From contig JAZBQD010000027.1 in assembly GCA_036583965.1 (NCBI GenBank), positions 23,381,001 to 23,445,000 on the forward strand: a DNA stretch of 64,000 nucleotides, written 5' to 3'. The notes beneath the pieces were generated by a model. It was given only the letters and a program-made list of their open reading frames with translations, searched no databases and was not told the DNA's origin. Made by a program: the position numbers and the translations under genes. Shown here one piece after another: positions 1 to 12,430 of the stretch (its first letter is position 1; every line of letters begins with the position of its first letter). Origin of the DNA: Prunella strophiata (lineage: Eukaryota > Chordata > Aves > Passeriformes > Prunellidae).

Positions 1-2565
1 ATTTATTTACCTTCCTGTCCAGATCTAGAAGGGAAAAATCTGCCTAGAAGGGAAAAATCATCAATAACTTCTCTATAAATACAGGGAGAGGGGTTATTCT
101 ATTAACTTGGATAGTGCTAGTGAAAATATTTCTGCTTAAAATTTGTGATGGTTGACTCTTGCAAGTAAGAAAGATAAAAACATCTCCAAACAAACAATAT
201 TAGAAGAAACTTTTAATGACCAGCAGAAAAGTCAGGAGCAATTTCACCTTCTGACTTTAGACTATGTGATCTTTTTGATGTCTCCTGAAATGGGGAAAAT
301 ATTGTAAGGTACAGCAGAATATAGAGAAGAAATTAAAAAGCCTGACCACAGGCTACATTCTGAAATATTTTCTTCTAGCATATTTATCTGCTAAATTAAA
401 AGCAGTTAGAGATTGACTCAATAAAGAAAAAAACCAACATAGCTGAACTTCAGGCATTATTGTTTATAGTGATTTCTTGGCTGGTATCTTTTTGTTTTAG
501 CTTCCTTTTGTGCTATTGCTTATTTCAGAACCAAAACCATTTTGTATCCTCAGCCAGCTGTGCTCTAATGGCTTCAGTAGGCAACATTTGTGGACAACAA
601 CCTCTCAGGACTCAATTCCCTCAATAACTTTTACTGTAAAAATCCCATAATCTTCAACAGAATTGTTCCTAGTTCACACAATAAATTATTTATTAGACTA
701 CAGGATTAACTATCTTTAGAAACAAAACAAAACAAAAACCACTGCCAAGTGAGGTTCTCATGAAAGCAAGACCTGATCATAATTTGGGAGGCCATTACAC
801 CCACACAACACCCAGTCTTTGGGTTTCTGTAATTGCAGAAGTATTTTTGGGGCACAGTAAATTAGATTATCAGGAACTGAGCATGTAATTCCTTTCAAAA
901 GAAAAAAAGCCAAACAAACAACCTTTAAAAGAACTTCTGAACATGACCTCAGTGATGGTTATGAAACTCAATATAACATTTTGGGGAAGATCTAACTTCC
1001 ATACTGGATAATTCTGCCCCCACCAATGGAACAGTGAGGCTGAGGGGAAGGAAAGAAGTATGGAAGCACATAAAGTACTTCTTTGTGCCTCTTTTCTCAG
1101 CAAAATTCCAAATTGACAAATTGGATATTAGTAATGAAATTGAAAACCAAATAGAGAGCAGGGATATAGATGTAGTTTATGCTAAAAAGTTTCCAGTTTT
1201 TCCCAGAATGATGACCTTGACAGCAACAATTCATGAAGCAGCTATTTGTTCTTTATTGTAGAGCCAACATTACTGACTCTGAGATCAACCATGTGGCATA
1301 ATGGGAATTCTATCTCCAGGACAGACAGTTCACTTCTGGCCTCTTCAGGAAATGATCCTCACATGGAAATAACCACAACTACAGCAGCTACTTAACTTTG
1401 CAAAAAAGCCTGTGAAGAATGGCCTTTGTTATCTACTTGGGAAAAGCAGGCTACAGACTGAAACATTTCCAAGAAAATAAGCAATAGTGGTTTTTTTCCT
1501 CTTGACCACTGGTGCCAATGAGGAATTCTTTAAAAGTATTTGAAAGAATAGGAAGTAAATCAATAGAATTTTATAGAAATTATTGTAGGAAGCTAATTAA
1601 TGTATAAAATATGTCTCAAAATATTTTAAAAAACTATAAAACTTCTTCCAAAGTAACTCTGTTTCCAAGTGACATAGGAAGAACCTAATGGACCTTCTAC
1701 AGTGGACACATAACTCCCATTAATTTTTGTGGCAACAGATGATGCAGGAGCTGCTTGCAGGAGCCAAGTCCTTCACAGAACTAAGACTTTTACATCAGGA
1801 ATTACCTGAGAAAAGGATCTTTCTGGCAAAGGTCAGATTCTGACCTCTTTATAAATTAGTACCTATTTCTGTGACTCAATAATACTCATCTCACTGGGAT
1901 TATCACTAAGAATTCTCATAAAGAATGTCCTGATGTAGAGGTTTTACCAGGAATCTGATGTCAGCCATATCCACTGCACCACAGACGATAAAACAAAATA
2001 ATGCTGGGAAGATCCATGGGAAAAAATTATGTCTTAAACTCTTTATTTTTTAGTGAGCTAATGTAAACCTTAATTCAAGAGTGTAAGAATATGGAAGGCA
2101 ACATTTTAACCATTTTTCTGATATTTACATAGGAGCTACATAAACAAGAAACATATGGCTTTCCTCTAAAAGAGAAAAATGTCTGGCATGGCAGTAAACA
2201 GAAATATGCAAGGCATAATAAATATTCCTTAAGAATCAAGGAAAGAAAATAGTTCTTTATAGCCATAGGGCATGCTTCTAAAAGAGAAAAACTTGAAGAA
2301 AATTACTAAGAAGGTTTAGACCCAGAGGCAACAGAGATCTTAAGACTCTTGCTTTTCATAAATGCCTGTGCTTTTGATAAGCAAGTCATATTGTGTAAAC
2401 ATTTTATCTCTATTATAGAATCTGTCACTGTTTTTCAAGAAGAAAAGCTCCACAGAGTCTGGCTTTTTTATTTGGGAGAAAAGAAAAGCAGGCATGGATG
2501 AAAAAATTGGGCTCTTTTGCCTTCTACCACTACAATAGCTATTAAAATATATTTCAATACTTTTT
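1..2565. other. AT-rich single-copy DNA, no gene seen
   Basis: I see no exon, RNA gene or recognisable transposon here. Open frames are under 100 codons and have no familiar motifs. The only structures are a short direct repeat at the very start and a small CAAAA-type A-rich stretch near 719-737. The composition (AT-rich, rare CpG) matches intergenic or intronic vertebrate DNA. Confidence 0.6.
25..59. repeat. Short direct repeat, 19-bp period
   Basis: The 16-mer CTAGAAGGGAAAAATC occurs twice, at 25-40 and 44-59, separated by TGC, so the repeat period is 19 bp. Both copies are identical over 16 bp. It is probably a local slippage duplication, and no function is implied. Confidence 0.85.
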
Positions 2566-2660
2566 ATCATACAATCAGAAAACTTTTGGGGTTGGAAAGT
2601 ATCTTTAAGATCATTGAGTCCAACCATAAACTTGACACAGCCAGGTCAATACAGCACAGG
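2566..2660 (-). mobile_element. CR1 LINE 3'-end fragment (minus orientation)
   Basis: The plus strand reads as the reverse complement of the CR1 3' untranslated end: an ATCATACAATCA tail remnant, then GGTTGGAAAGTATC, TTTAAGATCATTGAGTCCAA and CCATAAACTTGACAC, ending in a degraded part of the AAGTCCACCACTAAACC block. Only the last 95 bp or so of the element remains, as expected for heavily 5'-truncated CR1 copies. There is no coding content. The match is to the CR1 consensus as I know it; a RepeatMasker run would give the subfamily. Confidence 0.85.
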
Positions 2661-3521
2661 AGCAGCCTTTATACTGAAATAAAGCAGATTCTAGAGTAAG
2701 GAAAAGACTTGAATATCACTGCACACCCACATGGTACAGGTGAAGGACAATGATACCAAATCTAGTCAAACTTTAGAGGTGAGAAACCCTTAGCCTCACT
2801 GGTACATGAAATTTCAGAATGGGTTTAATAGAATTTTACCTCAAGTAGTGATTTTTTTTTTTTTCTTAAAAGAAATCTGATTTGTATGGATTTGCTGGGT
2901 ATTTTTTTCTAATGTTGTACTAGGGAAATTAACTGTCAAATTTGATCTGCACAGGATTAAGCTAATATTTCATGATTAGATCTGAATATCCATCTGCACA
3001 GCAAATGGTTACATACACTTGAACTCTTCCCTAATTCATTTGCAGTTTTGGAGGGACTCAGGTTCTTTCAACTTATATGTAATTTCTTTCTAAAACAAAT
3101 CTTTAAAGAGGAGCCATTAGTCTATGAAATGCAAGTACAAATTCTACATAGATGAGCTGTGTCCTTTACAAAGAAACCACTTCTTAATTATTTTGTAGGA
3201 ACATGTTTCTACCTGGGAGTTTTGTTGAAAAAGCAGTAGAAAAATGACAGGACTGACTGGATATAAATGTCATTGCCCTGCTAAAGATATTCCAGAGCAA
3301 GTAACCTCAGAAAAGGCAATAAACAGGAGCCTAAACCTCAGAGAATAAACAGGAAGATAGGTGTTAAATGTCTGAGTTTTTTGAGGATAAAACCTCAGTC
3401 CTCCTTCAAATCACATCTCTACACTATTTGAAAAGACTTACTATATAGACTAAATTATGCAGATTAGGTGACAAAAAATAGAAAATTAAAAAAAAATAAT
3501 CTTAAAGGCATATATGGCAGC

Positions 3522-3583
3522 ACAAAAAAAAAAAAACAAAACAAAACAAAAAAAAACCAACCAACCAAACAAACAAACAAAAA
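3522..3583. repeat. A-rich simple repeat (CAAA/CAAAA/CCAA)
   Basis: A run of A residues passes into CAAAA, CCAA and CAAA units over about 60 bp. It is a low-complexity tract of the kind that is length-variable between individuals. No retrocopy can be recognised upstream or downstream for which it would be the poly(A) tail. Confidence 0.9.
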
Positions 3584-3965
3584 CTGGTGCAAGTGAAAAA
3601 TATGTGTCTCACATTATTTTACTGTAGAACCAAATTAGCTTTCAAAGCATGATGCCCATTCCAGCACATTATTGAGCTCCTGCATAGGAAATACAGTCAG
3701 TCTACTAATTCAACCACTAAAACCACTAATGGTGTACATTCTCTTTGGAGTAACATGTATTGTGAGAAGTCTGTCCCCAGGCACTATTTGAATTAGAGAG
3801 CTGGCTTTTTTTAGACTAAAACACCTATTCTCACAACCCAAACCACATTATTGACCTTCTTTGGCTTTAAATAGTCTTGCAAGAAAGAGGACAAGCAAGC
3901 TTACATTGACTGCAAATTAAAAAAAAACCCACAGGATTAGATTTAGAGACTAAAATCACTCCCTT

Positions 3966-3991
3966 AAAAAAAAAAAGAAAAAAAAAAAAAA
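3966..3991. repeat. A-rich homopolymer tract
   Basis: Two runs of A interrupted by a single G. Low-complexity tract. Confidence 0.9.
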
Positions 3992-5454
3992 GGCAGCAAA
4001 TCTTGCTTGCAAATATTTCACTAGCAAAGAGGAAGTACACACTTCTCTCCCTGCCAATCTAATATTCCAGAAAGGGGTTCCCCAGGGATGCTTATGACCT
4101 GGCTGTTCAGGAAATTCTTTCAGCTGCTCAGCCCCTCAGACACAGAGGCCAGCATGACCATAGCACAGTTCAAGATGTGGGGGAGCAGAAAAATGTAATG
4201 CAGCTGAGCTTCCAGCAGAAAACACTACATCAGGAGCTCAAGATCTCTGCATGACCACAAGAATAACACTAAAATAATTAATAAAGTATCAGGACAGGTT
4301 TCTGAAAAAAATAGCAAAGATTAAGCATGAGAATTATCAGTACAACAAATCTATCCAGTTAAAGGAAAAAGAAATCGGGATATGGAAAACAAACCCAAGC
4401 TTGATAGACACAAAAACCACAGGAATGGGGGAAGTGGAGGGGTGCATGTGCAAAGGAAACCTTCAAAATTACAGAGAAATCAAATATACCCTCCCAAGGT
4501 CCTCATGGATGACAGACTTTAACATTTCCCTCCCCTGTTGGAGTGCCACAGACACACCTCAGCTGAGAGGTAAAACAACATTGGAGTCTAGTCCAAGCCT
4601 GCACAACATAAACAAGGTCCCAGATTAAAGCTCTGCAAATGGCATTGCCCTCTTTGCTCTTTGGAATACACACAGGCAGAGAACCCCCATGGACCATTCC
4701 CTCATTTAATTTCAGCTGGACTAGAACAGAGCATGACATTCTCAAGAGAGAAAATGAGCAGTGGTGAGCATCATATAACTGTCAGTAAGCAAACCTGGTC
4801 ACTTTATACTCATAAAACTATTTCTCTAAACCTGGTTTTTGGAGAGGGAGAAAGCCTTGGCTTCCACAGGGCAGGGTGAGCACCATCCCAGTGCTGGAGC
4901 TGGCTCAGGTGTCTCCTCAAGAGAATTAACCCTGCAGGGAAGTTAAAGCTGCTTTTGACACTCTCATGGATGTTTCAAACCAAGCAGCCTCAGGATTACA
5001 GAGCAAGCTGCAAAAACCTACCCAGAGATTTTCCTGAGCATTTTATTTATATAATCATAATGGATAACACAAGAATTTGAACTTAATGAATTAAAATATA
5101 AATTAGGTGTTAAATAAAATCAAGTAAATATTTTAACACTAAGGTCCAAATATTTACGACAAATTAAACCTACTTCAAACACTAAACTAAAGCTACTTTA
5201 AACCCTTCTTAGTAGGCTACAACAATTTTTTTGATGTTCACAAATTTCAGCATTTTCTGAGGAATGCAAGCATCCAGCTTCTTTTGGAAGTTTGCTAAAG
5301 AGGATAAAAAGACAGATGGGAGCAGCAGTAACAGAAAATGCTGAATTATCCTCACAACAACTCAGACACAAAAATTAAACTTGTTATGGGATGGAGAAGC
5401 ATCTTGCACTTTTTATTTTGTTTTCCATGGGAAGGTCTCAAAACATAACTTGGA

Positions 5455-5456
<2 letters not shown>

Positions 5457-5487
<31 letters not shown>

Positions 5488-5494
5488 AGAAAAA
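5457..5494. repeat. A-rich tract, A21 then GA-interrupted
   Basis: Twenty-one A residues (5457-5477) are followed by A-rich sequence with G interruptions, then a G-rich edge. CR1 elements do not end in poly(A), so this is not a CR1 tail. No processed pseudogene is recognisable on its 5' side. Confidence 0.9.
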
Positions 5495-8400
5495 GGGGAG
5501 GGGGAAATTGAAAAGCAGGCAAGTGGCACTTGGGGCTGCACTTTGGGAAAGGTGCTGACCTGCAGGAGCCAGAGGTGTTCTCCATCCTCCCTTTTCACCA
5601 CACAGCACCCCAGCCTCACTTTCTGCTTCCCCTGCCTTTAACCAGAAATAACTCTGCTCTTAACCTCCTTGATGTCTCCTTTCAGCTGAGCTAGCCCCTG
5701 TTTGACCACACTCAATAATAATAAAAAGGAAATTCAGCACACCCTTTTGTTCCCCTGTTCCCCCCTGCCTCAGGCAATGAGGGCCAATGTCCCAGGGAGC
5801 CATCCAGAGACAGGCAGCTGCAGCCACCTCTGCCTGGGAAATGCTGCAATAAAACCACCCAGCAGAGCCCACAGCAGCTTATTGAAACTCTCAGAGGGGT
5901 CATTCCTCACCCTCACAGTGAAAAGGGCAGCCAAAGAGCACACCACAAATGCCACCTCTTCTACAGGACACACATCTTTAAAGAAAGAAAATCTGAAGGG
6001 CTTCTCTCCCTGCAATACTCATTGTGCTATTTGTGGTCTCTCAGTTTAAAATGCTCATGAACCAGGGTGTAGACACTGTTGGCAGTGAAAGAAGAATGTT
6101 TTAAGTTTTACAGCAATTTCAGAACTTTATTTTTAATTAGGAAGAATGCTCTTTTACATGGGAAAACAGAAGCATGATCAGTAGCTATGCAGCACAGCAG
6201 TGCTCAAGTTGGATGTCTGAACAGCAGCAAGGAATGATAATTGAAGAACAGGTATAATGGCAAAGCAATAAAACTGTAATGAAAATTTATAATACACTAC
6301 AGCAACTCTGAATATGAAAACAGATTAAAGTAATGTTGTTTTCATGGAGTTCTCCTCTTCTTAATTAACAGTAATTTTTGTTGGTCTACCATAAAAGTCA
6401 TTGCTGTTCAGCTCTGGAATTTCTTTCTAGTACTACTTCATCTCTAACCTTTTGCTAAGTATATTGCTAAAGAAAATCCCTTCCCTCATTTTTCTAGTCC
6501 CAGATCCCATAGCCTTCATTAGTTTGAAAATTCATTTTGCTCTTACCAAAACCAAGAAATAAATTGTTCTCTGCATAGACTTAATTTTAATGTGTTCTTT
6601 AATTTCTTCACTGTACTCACTGGATCACCTTAACAGCTTGTAATAAAAGAATAAATATAAAAATTCCCAAATCAGTCAGAAATAGGCAGGTTTTAATATT
6701 GGCAATTAAAATATTTTAAATTAAGGGTTATAAGCATGACTTTCATTGAGAAGAGAGTGACAGCATCTGCATTTCAGCTCTAACAACATGGCAGTCATCA
6801 CAAAGAATAAATCAGTATAGATTTCTTTTCTCAAGTCAAAAGCAGATCATTAGGAAATTTAAGTGAAACAAGATCACTGAATTTTTGTTACCCAAAAGTA
6901 ACATCTATTCAATCTGTTGCAGACAATATATTCATCTTTGCCTAGGATATGGCTTTGGAAAAGAGCTGGGTTGGCTGACATAAGCCATGTAACACTTTCA
7001 ACTGTCTGCCTGAAATTAGAGTTCTTATGTATGAACATTTTTCTAATTTTGAAATATGAGTAAACTTCAAGGCAGAAAATCTTTTCTAATCCCTGAATGG
7101 AAAGGCAATAAATTTAGATTGGTCTTATATGCAGAAAAGCCACATTTATCTTGGTCATGGTTTCCAGTACATAGGGAAATCCTGTTTGCCCGTGGGAGGG
7201 ACCCCATGGCATGAAAGAAAAAAATATTCATTTCCCTGAGGGAACAGAAGGAAATCTCGAGTGACAATCTGCCCAAAACCCACATGCTGTGTCTCCCTGC
7301 ACTCTCAGTGAGAAACAAAGGGCTGGGAAGGAAAAAGGTATTTTTGAAGCTTATTTTACTTCTCATTATCCTCCTCTGACTCTGTTAAGAATAAATTTAC
7401 TTTAGACCTTTCAATTTGAAACTGTTTTGCCCTTAGAATGCTTTCTCCCAATTCTTAACTCACGAGCCCTTTATTAATTCTTTTCCCCTCTCCTCTGCTT
7501 AACTTTAACAGAAGATGAGTGAATTACCTTCATGGGTTCCTGGCATATGACTAGTGTCAAACCACAACAATTACAAAAGTATCAAATACTTTTCAAAGTT
7601 TTCTTTTCTATTTAAAACCCTTAAAACGATGCTACAGTATCTTAATAAAGTGAACTAAAGGCTACCCCTCTGTGTCATCAAACTCAAATATGAAAAACAA
7701 AAGTGGATTCAAAGTTAATAATATAATTAATTCATTATTAAAAAGCCTGAAATTACAACCATTGCACAAGTAGGTTCTAGAGCAGCAGGGCAGCTATTAA
7801 AATACTGAGCTGTGGTCAAGCTTGTGTACAATTTTACTAACAGAAGTCAAAGTGTTTAAGACATCTTGACACAAGACTCTTGAATTGCAAATATGACAAA
7901 CATGCAGACACTTTCTGGAAGGTTTTCCCATGGTAAGGGGAACTGCAGGAGAGAAAGCATGACAGAAGCAGAGGAGCTGATGAAACATTACAGAAAGATT
8001 GTTTCATTAAGTTGGGAAATTGAAAAGTGGAATCATAGGAATCTCAAACAGCAGTGGTCATGATTCCCCTCCCAAATTACCACATGGCAAGATTTAATAT
8101 TTTCCAATACTGCTGCTGGCTTTGTATTATTCATTCACAGTTTGACCTCCAATAGAGACAAGTTTCTGAAAGAAATATGTATTAACAATCAGAAAGTAAG
8201 AAAAGTTCAGTCCTTCCTGTAGAAATCACCCAGCAAAGTCAGGGATGACTTAACTGAGGGCTGAGGTCACTACCAGAGTGAGTGTTCTCTGCTTTGGATA
8301 GCTAAGAAAAAAGGTACAGCAAGGGCAGAGTAAAGAAATAATTGAAAACTTCTCAGTGGGCTCTGCAGTGTTGTATCAATTCAGAAATAAATTCAGATAC

Positions 8401-11340
8401 AGAGATATCAGGTGGTCTTCAGGTATCCTTATTTGCATGCATCAAGTTAAATTCATTATAAGAATATAGTGCTGCCTGCAAACCTGACCCTCCTGCAGTT
8501 CCATGAGCCAGAAGAAATCTGAAAAAGATCAGGTGCTTCTCTGTTGACCAATTCTGAAGCAGGAGTAAACTGAGATTAACAGGGAGTTAAAAAGCTTTTT
8601 TCTTTACTGTTTCTATCTTTGATTTATTTTACATTACCCCTGTGTGAGGTTTTACCTATATGAAACTCTAAACTGCCTGTGGAAAGTTCATTCCCTATTC
8701 TGATCACAGTGGTAAACTGTTCTTGGATGGGCTCAAGGTGTCATCTTCTGGGTAATTGCTGAGGACTATTCCACACAGGCTGGGAAACAAGTCCTACTTC
8801 AATTCTGGGCCACATCCTCTAGATTTGCTTATCAGCATGATATTTATGAATATCATATACTAAATTTTGGCTCCAAATCCCAGATTTATTTGGGGATTTT
8901 AAACTAAGTTAACAACATTGTTTTTGACTGTAATTAACAAATTAGCTACATGCAATTTAAAAAATAGTGTGCATCCCTGTCACACTTCATTTGTTATTCC
9001 TGGAACAGCATAATCCTCCCTACTTAGCTTTTGAGTTTCTTAACTTAGAGCCTCTGTGCCAATCAAAGTGTTAAAAATTGCAAGTGAGAAAATATAAAGA
9101 CACAGGAGCAACTCAGCTTCAAATCATCCCTAATAGACAAAAGCATGGAAAATGGACACTGTTGTCTCTAATTCCTCAAAACTTCATTTTTCCACCTCAA
9201 AGAATCAGGAGCATGCTCAGGTTCTGTTTGGCAGTCCTGACAGGATGAACTCACTGACATGTGCAAGCAGCACAGATGCATCAACACCTGAATAAAAACA
9301 CAGTCTTGAAACAGGGGTAGCTTCAATTTTGGCTACTGGCACTAAACCAACAGGCTGGGTTTGTACCAACAGCAGAGAAAACACCCCAAAATCCAGGAGT
9401 GCTTAAAAAAAGTGCTTTATCTTCATTTGGCTAAAATGTGGAAACTGTTATCCCATCCAACCTGAGAAGAGTGAGGCATACTTTGAGATGGATTTAAAAA
9501 ATTAATTAAATATTTTTTTAAAATTATAATTGCTCTTTCATCAGAGCAGAATCAAGCTGACCTCAAGAAAGTCTGGGTAAAGACAGGAACCAAAAGTTCC
9601 TATGAAATGGAGAGACTCCCTAAAGTTCATTTCTGGTGTCACTGTTGTTTTTCTTCATGACAGGAAAGTTTCAGAATAATTCTGGAAAATTTGAAGAAAT
9701 AGGCACCAAAAATTCCCTTTTTTGTGTTTCAAAAATAACTTTCTAACTTTTAAATAAAAATTCTAAATTAATATGACAAATAAATATGGTTTTTATTGTT
9801 ATTGTTATAACTATGATGATGATTAGTAGTAAAATGTATGGATACAGATGGCCTTAGAGAAATAACATCAAAGCTGGGGCACTGCAAAAAAGCAGCCAGC
9901 TCTTTCTTTCAAAAGTCAAAACCCTGTCTGTTTCACAAGGAATGTAGCTCCTTAAAATTATTTGTCTTTTTAGAATTTCAGCCATAGCCTTGTAGATCCT
10001 TATTCCTAAATAGAAACCCATTTACATTAAAAGAAAATTAATCTGTTTCAGACTCTTGGCAAGAAGAGTGGGAAGGAATAGCTGTTATGTCTTCTAATTT
10101 GAAGATCTGAGAGCTTGAATCAAGGGTATCTGTAAAACCTCAGCTCCCATCTTCACTTAGTTTTGACCTCACAACATGAAATTACTGGAGTTTATGAATA
10201 GTTTGGAAAACTATTTTCCTGCACTGCATGAGATTTCCATCATGCTTTCCCTTGATTTTTATCCCCTGTTGATCTTCCCCAACGAAACACTCAGCAGTGA
10301 TCCACATCAGACTTTGTAGAAACTCCATACAAACAGGATTATAAGAGCCAAGGCTGAATTTCTCTTGCAGCTGTTTTTATTTTTGCCATACCTTGCAGAT
10401 GAGCTTGTTTAGAATTGATGCCAATTCCTGAATTACAAGAGAAGTTGTCACAGGAGAAAATAAGAAATTCATGCTGCCAAAATATTTCAAGGGAGGCTAC
10501 AGCCTCCATTTAGCAAACAAACAAAAAGCTACAAATTGTTTGCTGTTGGATTCGGGAAAATTAGTCTGATGATGAATATTTGGGCAAAACATCATGCTGC
10601 TTCCTTACTTTTTTTACTTTTCCCTTTACAGCTGCTTCTTGGCTGTAGCCAGATGTAGGATGTTTGGCTAGATGAAGCTGGCTTACTATGGATGCCCTTT
10701 TGATCATTACATACTTAAGAGCATCTCTTGCAATTTTTTGGCATTTCCTAGTGTTCAGCAATGAGCAATGGCACAGCAGAAGTTCAGTTAAACTTTGTGC
10801 AAGCAAACCAGATGCAGGGGCAGTGTGACTCCAGGTCACACACACCTGCCTGGTGCACAAACACACTCCTGGCCTGAATTAGGCAACCTCATGTTGTCAC
10901 ACCTTATGAAAGGCTCATTACCTGCTGACTATCTTCTTTTTCCCTCTTTACCATGCTCTGTATGTAATTATAATAACTTGTATTAGCTGTTTCTATTTAC
11001 ATGAAATACAACAAAACAACACAGTCAAACACTAACGGAGGCACTAATGGAGGTAAGTAAAACCTATCAAACTCAATGAACTTTAAAAAAAAGAAAATAT
11101 CAGCTGTAAAAAAAAAAAAAAACAATATTAAGCTTATGAGACTAGTCTTAGTGAATAATATGTCTATACATCACTTCCTTCTGCTCTAGCTAATAAACTA
11201 AATAACTGCTCTTGCAGACTAATCAATACACAGCACAACATCTCAAAAACAAACTTTTATTAGTGTTGGAGAAATATGAACTTTTAATTAACTGGCTGAA
11301 AAGCTCAGAAATATACTTTCTGTAAATATGACCACAGAGA

Positions 11341-12430
11341 GTAGAATAGAATCATTTAGGTTAGAAGAAACCTCTAAGACCATTGAGTCCAGTTGTTCAC
11401 CTGACACTGTCAGGTCCACTATTTAAAACCATGTCCCCAGGTGCCACAGCTACACATTTCTTAAATACCTCCAAGGATGGTGACTCCACCACTTCCCTGG
11501 GCCACCTGTTCCAGTGCCTGACAACCTTTTAGGTGAAGGCATTTTTCCTAATATACAATACAAACCTCCATTGATACAAACATTAGGCCTTTTTTTCCTA
11601 TTCTATAATTTGTTACATGGGAGAAGAGACTGACTCCACCTGTCTACAACCTCCCATTCTCCAGGCTAAACACCCCCAGGTTTCCCATCTGCTGAGGAAC
11701 AGATCAGATCAGACTTGTACTCCAGACCCTTCCACAGCTGTGTTGCCCTTCTCTGGACATGCTCTAATGCCTTAAAACCCTCCTTGTGGTGAGGAGCCCA
11801 GAAGTGAGCACAGCCTTTGAGATGTGGCCTCAGCAGTGTTAAACACAGGGTGATGAGCCCTTCCCTGGTCCTGCTGCCACTTTGTTGCTGACACAGGACA
11901 GGATGTCCTTGTCCTTCTTGGCCACCTGACACACTCTTGCTCCAAGATGTGGCATTGCATGGAATTATTGAGACTCAGGTGCAGGACCCAGCACTTGGCC
12001 TTGTTGAAATTCAAATTTGGCCTTGGCTCATGGATGCAGCCTGGCAGATCCCTCTGCAGAGCCTTCCTGCCCTCCAGCACTCCAACATTGCCCCCTGCAA
12101 ACTTCCCGAGGGTGCACTCAAGAGCCTCATGCAGATCACCTACAGAGATCCCAAACAGGGCTGGTGCTGAGCCCTGGGAGCCCCACTTGTCACTGGCCAC
12201 AAACTGGATTTAACTCCTTTCACCACACTCTGGGCCTGGCCAGCTTCACAGCCAGCAAACAGGGCAGCTGTCCAAGCTATGGGCTGCTCCAGGGCAATGC
12301 TGTGAGAAACTGTGTCCAAGGTTCTCCTAAAGTTCAGGACAGACCATGTCCACAGCCCTCTCCTTACCCACCAAGCAGGCCACCTTGCCATTGGTGTGCA
12401 GGTGGAGCAGGTTTCTCAGCTCTGGAGGAC
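11341..12430 (-). mobile_element. CR1 LINE, 5'-truncated, minus orientation
   Basis: The lower-coordinate end (11341 on) is the reverse complement of the CR1 3' end: an ATTCTA-type tail remnant, then the conserved 3' UTR blocks read here as CATTGAGTCCAGTTG, CCACTTCCCTGGGC and TTTTTCCTAATAT. Moving up in coordinate, the plus strand reads backwards through the 3' part of ORF2, including TTCTCTGGACATGCTC and the GTCACTGGCCACAAACTGG block. Similarity fades near 12430, taken as the 5' truncation point (approximate). About 1.1 kb is kept, versus roughly 4.5 kb for a full-length avian CR1. No target-site duplication is expected or seen. Confidence 0.95.
11666..12391 (-). pseudogene. CR1 ORF2 reverse-transcriptase remnant
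   Basis: In an intact CR1 this frame encodes the reverse transcriptase that primes cDNA synthesis on chromosomal DNA. Three overlapping minus-strand frames each hold a piece of its C-terminal half. The 12140-12391 frame has LDTVSHSI and GVKSSLWPVTSG. The 11772-12200 frame has ALECTLGKFAGG, EGRKALQRDL and FNKAKCWVLHL. The 11666-11932 frame has RPHLKGCAHFWAPH and VQRRATQLWKGLE. The switches between frames mean frameshifts have accumulated. Where the family has the catalytic FADD box, this copy reads FAGG, so both aspartates are gone. The upstream endonuclease domain is missing. It is certainly non-functional. Confidence 0.93.

Larger units (their letters stand above)
2661..11340. other. AT-rich single-copy DNA, no gene seen
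   Basis: This long stretch has no defensible gene. Open frames reach 101 to 115 codons (plus strand 5702-6049, minus strand 10561-10866), but their translations are not recognisable and lie in stop-poor, moderately GC-rich patches. The interval 5500-5960 is richer in GC than its surroundings and could be an old unclassified insertion. Low-complexity tracts at 3522-3583, 3966-3991 and 5457-5494 are listed separately. Confidence 0.55.

Noticed and set aside
10561..10866. 101-codon minus-strand ORF as a gene or processed pseudogene
   Set aside because: The basic C-terminal half looks protein-like, but I recognise no family and see no poly(A) tail or duplication.
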